Shown here one piece after another: positions 27,420-36,888 of a DNA stretch of 64,000 nt. The stretch comes from Psychroflexus aurantiacus (GTDB lineage Bacteria > Bacteroidota > Bacteroidia > Flavobacteriales > Flavobacteriaceae). Below the pieces are notes generated by a model, which was not told the origin of the DNA, searched no databases, and saw only the letters and a program-made list of their open reading frames with translations. The stretch lies in the NCBI RefSeq assembly GCF_010820555.1, contig NZ_JAAIKD010000001.1:1-64000 (forward strand), in the 5' to 3' direction. How positions within the stretch are numbered: position 1 is the stretch's first letter; the number at the start of each line of letters is the position of its first letter. A program made the position numbers and the translations under genes.

Positions 27420-28281
27420 AATCTTATCTAGAAATCCAAATCTCTATTCAACTAAACGTCTTGTTGAAGCTGCAAAGAAAAGAAAGCACGACGTCCAGGT
27501 CATAGACCCGCTGAAGTGCGATTTGGTCATAGAAAAGCGAAATCCCAATATTTATTACAAAGGCGAGTACATCCTCGATACAGACGCCATTATTCCAAGA
27601 ATCGGGGCCTCGGTAACCTTTTACGGGACGGCTGTAGTGAGACAGTTTGAAATGATGGGGGCTTTCAGCACCATAGATTCTGAAGCTCTGGTAAGGAGTC
27701 GAGATAAATTGAGAAGTCTTCAGGTGCTTTCCAGAGCAAAAATCGGCTTACCAAAAACCGTGTTTACCAATTATTCCCGAGATGTGAATGGAGTGATCCA
27801 GCAGGTTGGAGGAACCCCGCTTGTGATCAAGCTATTGGAAGGAACTCAGGGACTCGGCGTCGTTTTGGCAGAAACCAAAAACGCTGCTAAATCCGTAATT
27901 GAAGCCTTTAACGGTTTGCAGGCCAGAGTTATCGTTCAGGAATTCATCAAAGAAGCCAAAGGAGCAGACATTCGCGTATTTGTAGTGGATGGTCATGTGG
28001 TAGGCGCCATGAAAAGACAGGGAAAGGAAGGAGAGTTTCGTTCCAACCTGCACCAGGGCGGATCGGCAGAAGTGATTGAACTCACCGATGAAGAAGAAAT
28101 TGCAGCAATTAAAGCAGCCAAGGCCATGCGTCTGGGTGTAGCGGGAGTCGATCTTCTTCAGAGTGCCAGAGGACCTTTAATTCTTGAAGTGAATTCTTCG
28201 CCTGGCTTAGAAGGTATCGAAAAAGCAACCGGAAAAGACATTGCAAGAACAATCATACAGTATATTGAAAAGAATGTGTAA
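27409..28281 (+). CDS. rimK: RimK ATP-grasp ligase (alpha-L-glutamate ligase-like)
   Basis: A 290-residue ATP-grasp enzyme of the RimK family, which adds glutamate residues to the C-terminus of ribosomal protein S6 or makes poly-glutamate in E. coli. Motifs are [19 protein letters not shown] near 128, [20 protein letters not shown] near 178 and the metal-binding [19 protein letters not shown] near 262. It overlaps the retropepsin-like gene by 11 bp and abuts the aspartoacylase-like gene by a shared base. Confidence 0.92.
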   Translation: MNIKILSRNPNLYSTKRLVEAAKKRKHDVQVIDPLKCDLVIEKRNPNIYYKGEYILDTDAIIPRIGASVTFYGTAVVRQFEMMGAFSTIDSEALVRSRDKLRSLQVLSRAKIGLPKTVFTNYSRDVNGVIQQVGGTPLVIKLLEGTQGLGVVLAETKNAAKSVIEAFNGLQARVIVQEFIKEAKGADIRVFVVDGHVVGAMKRQGKEGEFRSNLHQGGSAEVIELTDEEEIAAIKAAKAMRLGVAGVDLLQSARGPLILEVNSSPGLEGIEKATGKDIARTIIQYIEKNV

Positions 28282-29267
28282 TGCCTCACATCGATTCTAA
28301 AAATGTCCTGCACATCCTGGAAAGAAAAGTTTTTCCAGGAGAAAAAGCCAGGATAAACTTTAATACAGCTAAGCTTTACACAACCACTGTTGTCGAAGTC
28401 CCTATCATCATAGAACGCGCTAAAAAGCCCGGACCCGTGCTTTTGATAACCGCGGGCATACATGGAGATGAAATCAACGGGGTAGAAGCGGTCAGGCAGT
28501 TTATTTCAAAAGGCATCAACAAACCCAGCAGAGGAACGGTGATATGTGTACCTGTTCTCAATGTTTTTGGCTTTCTGAATATGACCCGGGAATTTCCTGA
28601 TGGCAGGGATCTGAACCGCATGTTTCCCGGATCCAAAAAAGGCGCTTTGGCCAGCCGGTTCGCCTACCAGTTCGCTTCTGAAATACTTCCCGTTGCCGAT
28701 TATTGTTTCGATTTTCATACCGGAGGCGCAAGTCGATTCAATGCCGCGCAAATCCGAATAGACAAAACGGATGAACGGGGTGAAGAACTGGCAAGAATTT
28801 TTAATGCTCCCTTCACGGTTTACTCGTCAACCATAAAAAACTCCTACAGAATGACCTGTGTGAAACAGGGTAAAACCGTACTCTTGTTTGAAGGGGGGAA
28901 ATCCAAAGACAACAATAAAGAAATTTCAAAACACGGTGTAGACGGACTCAAGCGCATCATGAAGCATTTTGATATGCTGAAATCCAATTTCGATATTGAA
29001 AATCCACCGGAAGACACAAAATTCATTTCATCCACCTACTGGATGCGGGCAAAATACAGCGGTCTCCTGCACATCAAAATACCCATTGGTAAATTTGTAG
29101 AGAAAGGGGAATTTATAGCTACTATCACAGATCCATACGGCAGTTTTAGACATAAGGTAAAGGCCACCAATAACGGCTATGTCATCAATGCCAACCAATC
29201 CCCGATTGTTTACCAGGGCGATGCCATTTTTCATGTCTCTAAGGAAAATTCTCATGACCAAGAATGA
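28281..29267 (+). CDS. Succinylglutamate desuccinylase/aspartoacylase family zinc hydrolase
   Basis: A 328-residue M14-like zinc amidohydrolase. Zinc ligands and catalytic residues are in TAGIHGDEINGVEAV near 58 (H and E), DLNRMFPG near 115 and the His of FDFHTGG near 147. A C-terminal lipoyl/biotin-like beta hairpin follows (KFVEKGEFIATITDPYG near 275). It lies in the rimK operon, so hydrolysis of a glutamyl- or acyl-amino-acid linked to RimK chemistry is plausible. Exact substrate unknown. Confidence 0.85.
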   Translation: MPHIDSKNVLHILERKVFPGEKARINFNTAKLYTTTVVEVPIIIERAKKPGPVLLITAGIHGDEINGVEAVRQFISKGINKPSRGTVICVPVLNVFGFLNMTREFPDGRDLNRMFPGSKKGALASRFAYQFASEILPVADYCFDFHTGGASRFNAAQIRIDKTDERGEELARIFNAPFTVYSSTIKNSYRMTCVKQGKTVLLFEGGKSKDNNKEISKHGVDGLKRIMKHFDMLKSNFDIENPPEDTKFISSTYWMRAKYSGLLHIKIPIGKFVEKGEFIATITDPYGSFRHKVKATNNGYVINANQSPIVYQGDAIFHVSKENSHDQE

Positions 29268-29814
29268 ACTCAGAAAAAAATACAAGGCCTTAAGGGAGGA
29301 TTTATCCACTTTGGAAATAGAAGAACTCAGCCTTAAAATCGCCAACCAAAGCCTGGAGCTGGAGGTTTGGGAATTTGAGTTTTATCATATTTTCCTGAGC
29401 ATCACCAAACATAAGGAAGTCAATACAGAATATATTTTACAAATCATTTTTGGTAAAGATGGAAATGCCGTTGTCCCGAAAGTAAAAGATTCGGAACTCA
29501 AACATTTTTTACTAACAGACAGCACCCGGTTAAAACCCAGTACATGGGGGATTCCTGAGCCTGAAAAGGGCATTGAGATAGATGCTAAACAACTGGACGT
29601 CGTACTTATGCCCCTGCTCGCTTATGACAGGATCGGAAACAGAATAGGCTATGGGAAAGGATTCTATGATAAATTTCTTTCTGAGTGCCGTCCTGACACT
29701 TTAAAAGTTGGCTTGTCTTTTTTTGAACCCGAAGAACGACCTATTGAGGTTTCGAAACACGACATCCGGTTAGATTATTGCATCACTCCTACGCGCGTTC
29801 ACAGATTCAACTAG
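29254..29814 (+). CDS. 5-formyltetrahydrofolate cyclo-ligase
   Basis: A 186-residue enzyme that converts 5-formyl-THF to 5,10-methenyl-THF with ATP. Start is the ATG at 29254 (MTKNELRKKYKALRED), overlapping the previous stop by 14 bp. Family motifs: the N-terminal RKKYKALR and the C-terminal folate-binding LLAYDRIGNRIGYGKGFYDKFL. Length is right for the family. It shares the rimK operon by overlap but is not functionally tied to it. Confidence 0.92.
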   Translation: MTKNELRKKYKALREDLSTLEIEELSLKIANQSLELEVWEFEFYHIFLSITKHKEVNTEYILQIIFGKDGNAVVPKVKDSELKHFLLTDSTRLKPSTWGIPEPEKGIEIDAKQLDVVLMPLLAYDRIGNRIGYGKGFYDKFLSECRPDTLKVGLSFFEPEERPIEVSKHDIRLDYCITPTRVHRFN

Positions 29815-29818
29815 TCTC

Positions 29819-29950
29819 TCAGTCTTTACATCCACACTGACCTGAGCCACAGGACGAGCTCCCGCTTCTGGATTTGAAAAAAAATTTTTTTATCAAATAG
29901 CCTGAAGCGATTAGAAAAATAAAAAGGACTAATAGTTCTTGTAACATCAT
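29819..29950 (-). CDS. FeoB-associated Cys-rich membrane protein
   Basis: A 43-residue protein from ATG 29950 to TGA 29819: one membrane segment (LLVLFIFLIASGYLI), a basic stretch (KKFFFKSRSG) and a Cys-rich tail SSSCGSGQCGCKD. This is the FeoB-associated family usually encoded beside feoB in Bacteroidota and Firmicutes. It begins one base after the feoB stop on the same strand, so it is the last gene of the feo operon. Its role is unproven; the Cys pattern suggests iron or redox binding. Confidence 0.88.
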   Translation of the reverse strand: MMLQELLVLFIFLIASGYLIKKFFFKSRSGSSSCGSGQCGCKD

Positions 29951-29951
29951 C

Positions 29952-32054
29952 TTATTTTAAAATTTGAAACGAAATTAGCGCCACCACATAAGCAAATCCG
30001 GACATGCCAAATAATTGAATTAAAGGCCACTTCCAGGTGCCGGTTTCCTTTCTCACAATGGCTAAAGTACTCATGCACTGCATCGCAAAGGCATAAAATA
30101 ACAACAGACTCACACCACTGGCAAAGGTGAACAGCGGACCTCCCAAAATAGGATTGACCTCACCAGCCATTCTGCTTTTTATGGTTTGCTCATCATCACT
30201 CCCTACACTGTAGATGGTGGCCAGGGTTCCTACAAACACCTCTCGCGCAGCAAAAGAAGTCAGGATGGCAATCCCTATTTTCCAGTCGTAGCCCAGGGGT
30301 GTAAAAGCCGGCTCAATGGCTCGGCCAGCATAACCTATAAAGGAATGCTTGAGTTTATAAGAAGAGATTTTCGCTTCGAGTTCGTCTTCGGTCATTGTTG
30401 ATAAATCTACAGAAGATTTCACCACCTCTTCAGCATTGCGGAATTCTTCTGTAGGTCCGTAACTGGCAAGAACCCAAAGTATAATCGAAATCGCTAAAAT
30501 AATCTTACCGGCACCAAAGACAAAAGATTTTGTTTTTTCGATAACGGTATACACGACATTTTTGAAAATCGGTAATTTGTAATCTGGCATTTCGACCACG
30601 AAATATGTTTTAAAATCAACTTCCAGCAGCTTACTGGCCAACCACCCGAAAGCAACCGCCGTGCCAAAACCCAGCAGATACAACAACATCAGGGTGATGC
30701 CCTGGTAGTTGAAAAGTCCCAGCCAGCGCTCGTCCGGAATGACCAGACTTATAATGATCAAATACACAGGAAGCCTGGCTGAGCAGGTGGTAAAAGGAAC
30801 CACCAAAATAGTGACCAGGCGTTCTTTCCAGCTTTCAATATTCCGGGCAGCCATAACAGCCGGTATGGCACAGGCCGTACCAGAAACCAGAGGCACAACG
30901 CTTTTACCACTCATGCCAAATTTTCGCATAATTCTGTCCATAAGGAAAACGACCCGGCTCATATACCCGGTTTCTTCCAGAATAGAAATGAACAGAAACA
31001 AAAATGCAATCTGAGGAACAAAAATCACGATTCCACCTACACCAGGAATAATACCTTCTGAAATCAAATCGGAAAGCATTCCCGGAGGAAAGTATTGTTT
31101 TACAAACTCACTTAAATACAGGAAACTCTCATCGATAAAATCCATGGGGTAGGTCGACCAGTCGTAAATGGTCTGAAAAATCAAAAAGAGAATCGCCAGA
31201 AAAATGACATAGCCCCAGACCTTATGAATCAAAAGCCTGTCTATTTTAGCCCTGAGTCCGGTCGCCAAGGCCAGGTCTTTGGTCAGGGTTTCCTTTAAGG
31301 TTGCATTGATAAATTGATAGCGCTTGATGGTTTCCTTTTGCTGCAGGCGCTTTATTTCTGAATCCGATTTGGGTTTAAATTCACTGGTCGCAGGTATTCT
31401 GTTTCTGTTGGTTTTACCAAAATTGACATCCTGGGTAATCACTAACCAAAGCTTATACAGGTCCTGATTAGGATAGGCTTTTTGAAGAGACTCAAAATAA
31501 GCCTTGTCGATGACTGAAGCTTCCAAACAGGGCTCCAGTGAAATTTTTTGATAATCTATAATAGACTGTTTTAACTCGTCAAAGCCTTTATTTTTTCGGG
31601 CACTTATCAGATTCACTTTGGTATGCAGGCGTTCCTCCAGTAAGTCAATATCGAGTTGGATTCCTTTTCTATCCATCCGATCGGCCATATTGATGGCTAA
31701 AATGGTAGGCAAACCCAAATCTTTAATTTGCGTAAATAATAAAAGGTTTCGTTTTAAATTTTCGATATCGCTCACAACCACAACCACGTCCGGATAGTCT
31801 TTGTCTTTTTTGTTCAGAAGCAATTCGATAACCACATTCTCATCGATAGAAGTCGCATTAAGACTATAAGTGCCTGGCAAATCTAAAATATGGGCCTTAA
31901 GATTTCTCGAAAGCTTAATAATGGCCTCTTTTTTCTCAACCGTGATTCCGGGATAATTCCCCACCTGCTGATTTAGTCCGGTGAGGTTATTGAAAACGGA
32001 GGTTTTACCGGTATTGGGGTTGCCTATTAAAGCGACATTTATTTGTTTACTCAT
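29952..32054 (-). CDS. feoB: Ferrous iron transporter FeoB
   Basis: A 700-residue inner-membrane Fe(II) transporter. The N-terminal G domain has GNPNTGKTSVFN (G1), the LDLPGTYSL loop (G3) and NMADRMDRKG (G4). Two gating domains follow with the conserved CSARLPVYL and FAAREVFVGTLA Cys-containing signatures. I start at the ATG 32054 (MSKQINVALIG); the in-frame TTG at 32060 is less likely. It overlaps feoA by eight bases. Confidence 0.95.
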   Translation of the reverse strand: MSKQINVALIGNPNTGKTSVFNNLTGLNQQVGNYPGITVEKKEAIIKLSRNLKAHILDLPGTYSLNATSIDENVVIELLLNKKDKDYPDVVVVVSDIENLKRNLLLFTQIKDLGLPTILAINMADRMDRKGIQLDIDLLEERLHTKVNLISARKNKGFDELKQSIIDYQKISLEPCLEASVIDKAYFESLQKAYPNQDLYKLWLVITQDVNFGKTNRNRIPATSEFKPKSDSEIKRLQQKETIKRYQFINATLKETLTKDLALATGLRAKIDRLLIHKVWGYVIFLAILFLIFQTIYDWSTYPMDFIDESFLYLSEFVKQYFPPGMLSDLISEGIIPGVGGIVIFVPQIAFLFLFISILEETGYMSRVVFLMDRIMRKFGMSGKSVVPLVSGTACAIPAVMAARNIESWKERLVTILVVPFTTCSARLPVYLIIISLVIPDERWLGLFNYQGITLMLLYLLGFGTAVAFGWLASKLLEVDFKTYFVVEMPDYKLPIFKNVVYTVIEKTKSFVFGAGKIILAISIILWVLASYGPTEEFRNAEEVVKSSVDLSTMTEDELEAKISSYKLKHSFIGYAGRAIEPAFTPLGYDWKIGIAILTSFAAREVFVGTLATIYSVGSDDEQTIKSRMAGEVNPILGGPLFTFASGVSLLLFYAFAMQCMSTLAIVRKETGTWKWPLIQLFGMSGFAYVVALISFQILK

Positions 32055-32280
32055 CGTCAATAAGTTCTACCTGGATGAGTCTTGCCGTTTCCATTCTGAT
32101 GGACAGAAAGGTTTCGTTTATGTTAAGATAAAGCGGGTCTTTAAAGGGTGCTATTTGAATTAATTCCACCTGATTTCCTGGCAAACAGCCCATTTCTAAA
32201 AGCTTCAGAGGTATCTCCCGAGAATTCATCTCCCCGATGATAGCCTTCTGCCCTTTCTTTAAATTAGCAATAGTCGTCAT
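32047..32280 (-). CDS. feoA: FeoA family iron-transport accessory protein
   Basis: A 77-residue SH3-like domain protein. The pattern LKKGQKAIIGEM, LKLLEMGCLPGNQVELI is the FeoA core. FeoA is a cytosolic partner of FeoB and is encoded first in the operon; the reading frames overlap by eight bases. The operon start is upstream at about 32280-32400; I see no clear Fur box. Confidence 0.92.
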   Translation of the reverse strand: MTTIANLKKGQKAIIGEMNSREIPLKLLEMGCLPGNQVELIQIAPFKDPLYLNINETFLSIRMETARLIQVELIDDE

Positions 32281-32398
32281 CTATTTAGATTAATTTTAAA
32301 CAAAAGTAAGAAGCTTTCACGAAAAAGGAGAGGATTTAAGTGTAAATAAACGCATAAGGATGCTCTAACAAAAATGAACCCGTATTTTCACAAAGTTA

Positions 32399-32429
32399 TT
32401 GTAAAGCCTTTAGGAAAAAATTACCTTTG
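32399..32429 (+). promoter_or_regulatory. Flavobacterial-type promoter of asnS
   Basis: TTG at 32399-32401 and TACCTTTG (TAnnTTTG) at 32422-32429, spacer 20 bases. The asnS start codon follows 23 bp downstream. Confidence 0.65.
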
Positions 32430-32452
32430 CTAACTTATTAAACGTATTGAAA

Positions 32453-33895
32453 ATGCTAACAAAAAAAGTTGTTGAGCTTCTAGAAGCCGATCATATACTA
32501 CAGGACTATAAAGTAAACGGATGGGTGAGAGCCTTTCGAAGCAATCGTTTCATCGCTTTAAACGATGGATCCTGCTTAGATAACCTGCAATGTGTTGTAG
32601 ATTTTGAAAACACCGATGAGGCTATCCTAAAAAGTATTTCAACAGGTGCGGCCATCTCCGTGGTAGGGACTTTAAAAGAAAGTGAAGGGAAAGGACAGCG
32701 GGTAGAGCTTGAAGTCAAGTCTATTGAAATTTTGGGACCTGCGGATCCGGAAGACGTAAAAAAAACCATACTTCAGCCCAAAAAACACTCGCTGGAGAAA
32801 CTGCGGGAGCAGGCGCATTTACGAGTAAGAACCAACACCTTTGGGGCTGTGATGCGCGTCCGGTCTAAACTCGCTTTTGCTGTACACCAGTATTTTAATG
32901 AGCACGGATTTTATTATATCAATACCCCTATCATAACCGGCAGTGATGCGGAAGGTGCCGGCGAGATGTTTAAGGTCACCAATCTGGACCTCAAAAACGT
33001 TCCTAAAACAGAGTCTGGTGAGATCGATTATTCCAAAGATTTCTTCGGTAAGGAAACCAACCTTACGGTCAGCGGTCAGCTGGAAGCAGAAACCTATGCG
33101 CTTGGCCTGGGAAAGGTGTATACCTTTGGACCTACCTTCAGAGCCGAAAACTCTAACACTTCCAGGCACCTGGCAGAATTTTGGATGATAGAACCCGAGA
33201 TGGCCTTTTGCGATCTGGAAGGCAATATAGACCTGGCTGAAGACTTCATTCAGTACGTCTTAAAATATATCACTGAGCATTGCAAGGCAGACCTGGAATT
33301 TTTGGAAAACAGACTTTTACAGGATGAAAAGTCAAAGCCGGAAAAAGACAGAGCCCCAATGCCCCTTAGAGAAAAAATTGATTTTGTTCTCAAAAACAAC
33401 TTCAAAAGAGTATCCTACACAGAGGCCATTGAAATCCTTAAAAATTGCAAACCCAACAAGAAAAAGAAATTCAACTACATCATTGAAGACTGGGGAGCTG
33501 ACCTGCAGAGCGAGCATGAACGCTATTTGGTTGAAAAGCATTTTGGCTGCCCGGTGGTTTTATATGATTATCCGGCGGACATCAAGGCCTTTTACATGCG
33601 TTTGAATGACGATGGCAAGACCGTAAGAGCGATGGATGTCCTTTTCCCTGGCATTGGAGAAATCGTGGGGGGATCGCAAAGAGAGGAACGCTACGATGTG
33701 CTGCTTTCCAAAATGAAAGAAATAGGCGTTGATGAAAAAGAATTGTGGTGGTATTTAGAAACGAGGAAGCTTGGAACCTGCAAGCATTCAGGATTTGGTC
33801 TTGGTTTTGAGCGTCTGGTGCTTTTCGCTACAGGAATGTCCAACATTAGAGACGTGATTCCTTATCCCAGAACTCCTCAAAATGCAGAATTCTAA
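32453..33895 (+). CDS. asnS: Asparaginyl-tRNA synthetase
   Basis: A 480-residue class IIb synthetase. The N-terminal OB-fold anticodon domain (VNGWVRAFRSNRFIALNDGS) precedes the catalytic core with motif 2 (PTFRAENSNTSRHLAEFWMIEPE) and motif 3 (GFGLGFERLVLF). Start is ATG 32453, with a promoter just upstream. The gene overlaps the next by 14 bp. A tRNA-Asn exists 22 kb away at 10.4 kb, unlinked. Confidence 0.96.
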   Translation: MLTKKVVELLEADHILQDYKVNGWVRAFRSNRFIALNDGSCLDNLQCVVDFENTDEAILKSISTGAAISVVGTLKESEGKGQRVELEVKSIEILGPADPEDVKKTILQPKKHSLEKLREQAHLRVRTNTFGAVMRVRSKLAFAVHQYFNEHGFYYINTPIITGSDAEGAGEMFKVTNLDLKNVPKTESGEIDYSKDFFGKETNLTVSGQLEAETYALGLGKVYTFGPTFRAENSNTSRHLAEFWMIEPEMAFCDLEGNIDLAEDFIQYVLKYITEHCKADLEFLENRLLQDEKSKPEKDRAPMPLREKIDFVLKNNFKRVSYTEAIEILKNCKPNKKKKFNYIIEDWGADLQSEHERYLVEKHFGCPVVLYDYPADIKAFYMRLNDDGKTVRAMDVLFPGIGEIVGGSQREERYDVLLSKMKEIGVDEKELWWYLETRKLGTCKHSGFGLGFERLVLFATGMSNIRDVIPYPRTPQNAEF

Positions 33896-34760
33896 ATCTA
33901 AACTCTGCATTGAATCCCATAAAGTAACTGATCTTGAAGAAAAGATAAGACTTCAGGAGTACGGCGTAGGTATTTTTGAATCGATTTCAACCAAAAGCGC
34001 TTTAAAAAAGTCTATCAAAAAAGGACTTATCACCAGAGATGGGGAATTTGCCCGGACTTCTGACTGGATTGAAACGGGTCAGGTTTTAAAACTTTTTGCT
34101 GAAGAGCTTCAAGAGGAAAAAAAGATCTTCAGGTTAAAACTCGAAGTGCTTTATGAAGATGAGAGTTTGGCGGTAATCCACAAACCTGGAGGCTATCCAA
34201 CCAACGGCAACTATTTTAAAACCATAGAAAACGCCTTGCCGTTTAACTTAAAGAGGACTTCAGAAAAAGATGAACTCCCCTATCCGCAACCTGTTCACAG
34301 GCTGGATAATCCTACTTCTGGCGTGCTTCTTATTTCTAAAACGGTCTCAGCCAAAACCTTTCTTTCCGTCTTATTCGAGCGACATGGCATTCAGAAAAGC
34401 TATGTCGCTATAGTTGGTGGACACATGAAACCCAGGGAAGGCGAAATAAGATCAGACCTGGACGGAAAAAACAGCCTGACCAGGTATCAGGTGGAAAAGA
34501 CATTTAGAAAGAACGGTGAAGACTATAGTTTAGTCCACTTAAATCCCAGCACGGGCCGCACACACCAACTCAGGATTCATCTTTCCTCCCTGGGTCATCC
34601 CATCCTTGGAGATAAAATTTACGGTCCTGAAAATCAAAAAGGAAGGCTGTTGCTTCATGCAAGTTCGCTGAGGTTTCAGCATCCTAAAACTCAGAAAAGC
34701 CTGACTATTGAAACTGAGTTACCCCATAAATTCGTTAAATTTATAAATGAAATGAAGTAA
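33882..34760 (+). CDS. RluA-family pseudouridine synthase
   Basis: A 292-residue pseudouridine synthase. The catalytic motif is PVHRLDNPTSGVLLISKT near 135 (Asp is the nucleophile), after an N-terminal S4-like region. The C-terminal half has the family GRTHQLRIHLSSLGHPILGD signature. Acts on rRNA or tRNA uridines; target not determinable. It overlaps asnS by 14 bp and precedes rpoN, suggesting one transcription unit. Confidence 0.92.
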   Translation: MQNSKSKLCIESHKVTDLEEKIRLQEYGVGIFESISTKSALKKSIKKGLITRDGEFARTSDWIETGQVLKLFAEELQEEKKIFRLKLEVLYEDESLAVIHKPGGYPTNGNYFKTIENALPFNLKRTSEKDELPYPQPVHRLDNPTSGVLLISKTVSAKTFLSVLFERHGIQKSYVAIVGGHMKPREGEIRSDLDGKNSLTRYQVEKTFRKNGEDYSLVHLNPSTGRTHQLRIHLSSLGHPILGDKIYGPENQKGRLLLHASSLRFQHPKTQKSLTIETELPHKFVKFINEMK

Positions 34761-34831
34761 AATTTTAGATTTGAGTTATATTACATAAGTCATCTGAAAT
34801 AGAAATTCGCCTAAACAATTGAATCCGTATT

Positions 34832-36277
34832 ATGCTTAAACAAAAGCTCAATTTAAAGTTATCCCAGAAGCTATCTCCTCAACAAATTCAGTTGATGAAG
34901 TTGATACAGCTTCCTACCTTGGCTTTTGAGCAAAGAGTAAAGCAGGAGTATGAAGAAAATCCTGCTTTGGATGCGGGGAAAGAAAAAGATGAATACGAGG
35001 ATGAATTCAAAAATGAGACCGATGATGATCACGATATCATCGAAACCGACTTTGATGTGGATGATTATCTAAGTGACGATGAAGTTCCAAGCTATAAATT
35101 AAAAGCCAACAACTATAGCGCAGATGATGAAGATAAGCAGGTGCCATATGCATCCGGTACTTCGTTTTCTCAGTACTTAAAAACACAGTTACAAACCTTT
35201 ACCTTCAAAGGAGATCAGGAAGACATTGCCTTTTTTCTGGTAGGCAGCGTGGATGACAGCGGTTACATACGCCGGTCTCTTATCGACATTGTTGATGATT
35301 TAGCATTCACACAAAACATTTATACCGATGAGGCATCGGTTGAAAAGGCCTTAAAAATAGTTCAGTCTTTGGATCCTGCAGGGGTAGGCGCCAGAGATTT
35401 GAGAGAATGTTTGCTGATTCAGCTCCAGAGGAAAGACAAGACTGAAAGTGTGAGTCTGGCCTACAGGCTTATAGATGAAGCCTTCGATAAATTCAGTAAA
35501 AAACATTACGATAAACTTCTGCAGAAGTTCAGCATTTCTGAAGAGAAGTTAAAAAAAGCCATTGAAGAGATAGAACATCTCAATCCAAAACCCGGAGCCT
35601 CTTATTCCGGAAACAGCAAATCCGTAGAACACGTGATTCCCGATTTCGCCATTCACATAAAAAACGGTGAACTGGAGCTTACCTTAAACGGAAGGAATGC
35701 TCCTGAAATGCATATTTCACGCGATTATTCCAATATGCTGAAAGGCTATAAAGCGGCTAAAACCAAAACCAAAGCACAGAAAGAAGCCGTATTCTTCATC
35801 AAACAGAAGTTAGACTCTGCTAAATGGTTCATCGATGCGATAAAACAGAGGCAGGAAACCCTCTATTCCACGATGTATTCCATTATGATGCATCAGGAGG
35901 AATATTTCTTAACCGGTGATGAGCGCACGCTTAAGCCCATGATTCTAAAAGATATTGCTGAGAAAATTGATATGGATATCAGCACCATATCCAGGGTGGC
36001 CAACAGCAAATATGTGGAAACTCCTTACGGGACGTTTTTGATTAAAAGTTTCTTTTCTGAATCTATGAAAAACGAAGAAGGTGAAGAAGTATCGACCAGG
36101 GAAATCAAAAAGATCCTGGAAATGACTCTGGAATCTGAAGATAAAAAGAAACCCTATACCGATGCCAAGTTAGCCTCCATTTTGAAAGACAAAGGATACC
36201 CAATCGCAAGGAGAACTATCGCCAAATACAGGGAGCAGCTGGATGTCCCTGTGGCCAGATTGCGAAAAGAGATATGA
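34832..36277 (+). CDS. rpoN: RNA polymerase sigma-54 factor
   Basis: A 481-residue sigma-54. The N-terminal activator-interaction helix is KLSPQQIQLMKLIQLP, then a long acidic stretch (about 50-110), the core-binding domain, and the C-terminal RpoN box ARRTIAKYREQL just before the end. No bEBP activator is adjacent. It overlaps the next gene by four bases (ATGA). Confidence 0.95.
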   Translation: MLKQKLNLKLSQKLSPQQIQLMKLIQLPTLAFEQRVKQEYEENPALDAGKEKDEYEDEFKNETDDDHDIIETDFDVDDYLSDDEVPSYKLKANNYSADDEDKQVPYASGTSFSQYLKTQLQTFTFKGDQEDIAFFLVGSVDDSGYIRRSLIDIVDDLAFTQNIYTDEASVEKALKIVQSLDPAGVGARDLRECLLIQLQRKDKTESVSLAYRLIDEAFDKFSKKHYDKLLQKFSISEEKLKKAIEEIEHLNPKPGASYSGNSKSVEHVIPDFAIHIKNGELELTLNGRNAPEMHISRDYSNMLKGYKAAKTKTKAQKEAVFFIKQKLDSAKWFIDAIKQRQETLYSTMYSIMMHQEEYFLTGDERTLKPMILKDIAEKIDMDISTISRVANSKYVETPYGTFLIKSFFSESMKNEEGEEVSTREIKKILEMTLESEDKKKPYTDAKLASILKDKGYPIARRTIAKYREQLDVPVARLRKEI

Positions 36278-36888
36278 AGTTCATATCGAAATTTTCAAAA
36301 CTTTTATCTGTAGCAGGTCATCCGCTATGGATGCCGGTTTTAGGATGCTTATTTTATTTTTATGCCATCCCCAACTATATAGATCAGGAAATCATTACAG
36401 CCAAGCTGCTGGCCGTTTGTATTCTCACCATATTCTTACCTATTGTCTTTCTATTTATGGCGAAGAATCTGAACCTCATCGGTGATTATGAGCTTTCAGA
36501 TGTAAAAGAAAGGCGTTTTTTCCTGATGTTTTTCATCCTTCTGGTTCTTATTCTACTCAACACCGTATTGGATGTTTATAATTACAGAACCTTGTTTTAC
36601 TTTTTTTCAGGGATTTTATTTTCAGGAATAATAGCCTTGTTGTTCAGCATGTTCCGCATCAAAATAAGCCTGCACGCCCTTGGCATAAGTGGTCTTGTGA
36701 GCTTTGTAATAGGTCTTAGCCTTTCTTTTCAGGTTCCGATGATACTCACTACCAGCCTGCTGCTTGTTTTTCTGGGCCTGGTCAGTTCTTCGCGTTTGTA
36801 TGACAAAGCGCACACTTTAGCAGAAATCAGTTTAGGTATTTTGGCAGGAATTGTTCCGCAGGTTTACTTTTTCAGCTACTGGGTTTGA
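36274..36888 (+). CDS. PAP2-like integral membrane protein
   Basis: A 204-residue protein with about six membrane segments. The C-terminal motif SRLYDKAHTLAE fits SR-x5-H-x3-(D/E) of the PAP2 phosphatase/phosphotransferase family, and KISLHALG may be the middle motif. The N-terminal K-x6-RP motif is not apparent, so activity is uncertain. It is translationally coupled to rpoN, and it ends exactly next to the convergent PorT-like gene. Confidence 0.7.
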   Translation: MKFISKFSKLLSVAGHPLWMPVLGCLFYFYAIPNYIDQEIITAKLLAVCILTIFLPIVFLFMAKNLNLIGDYELSDVKERRFFLMFFILLVLILLNTVLDVYNYRTLFYFFSGILFSGIIALLFSMFRIKISLHALGISGLVSFVIGLSLSFQVPMILTTSLLLVFLGLVSSSRLYDKAHTLAEISLGILAGIVPQVYFFSYWV

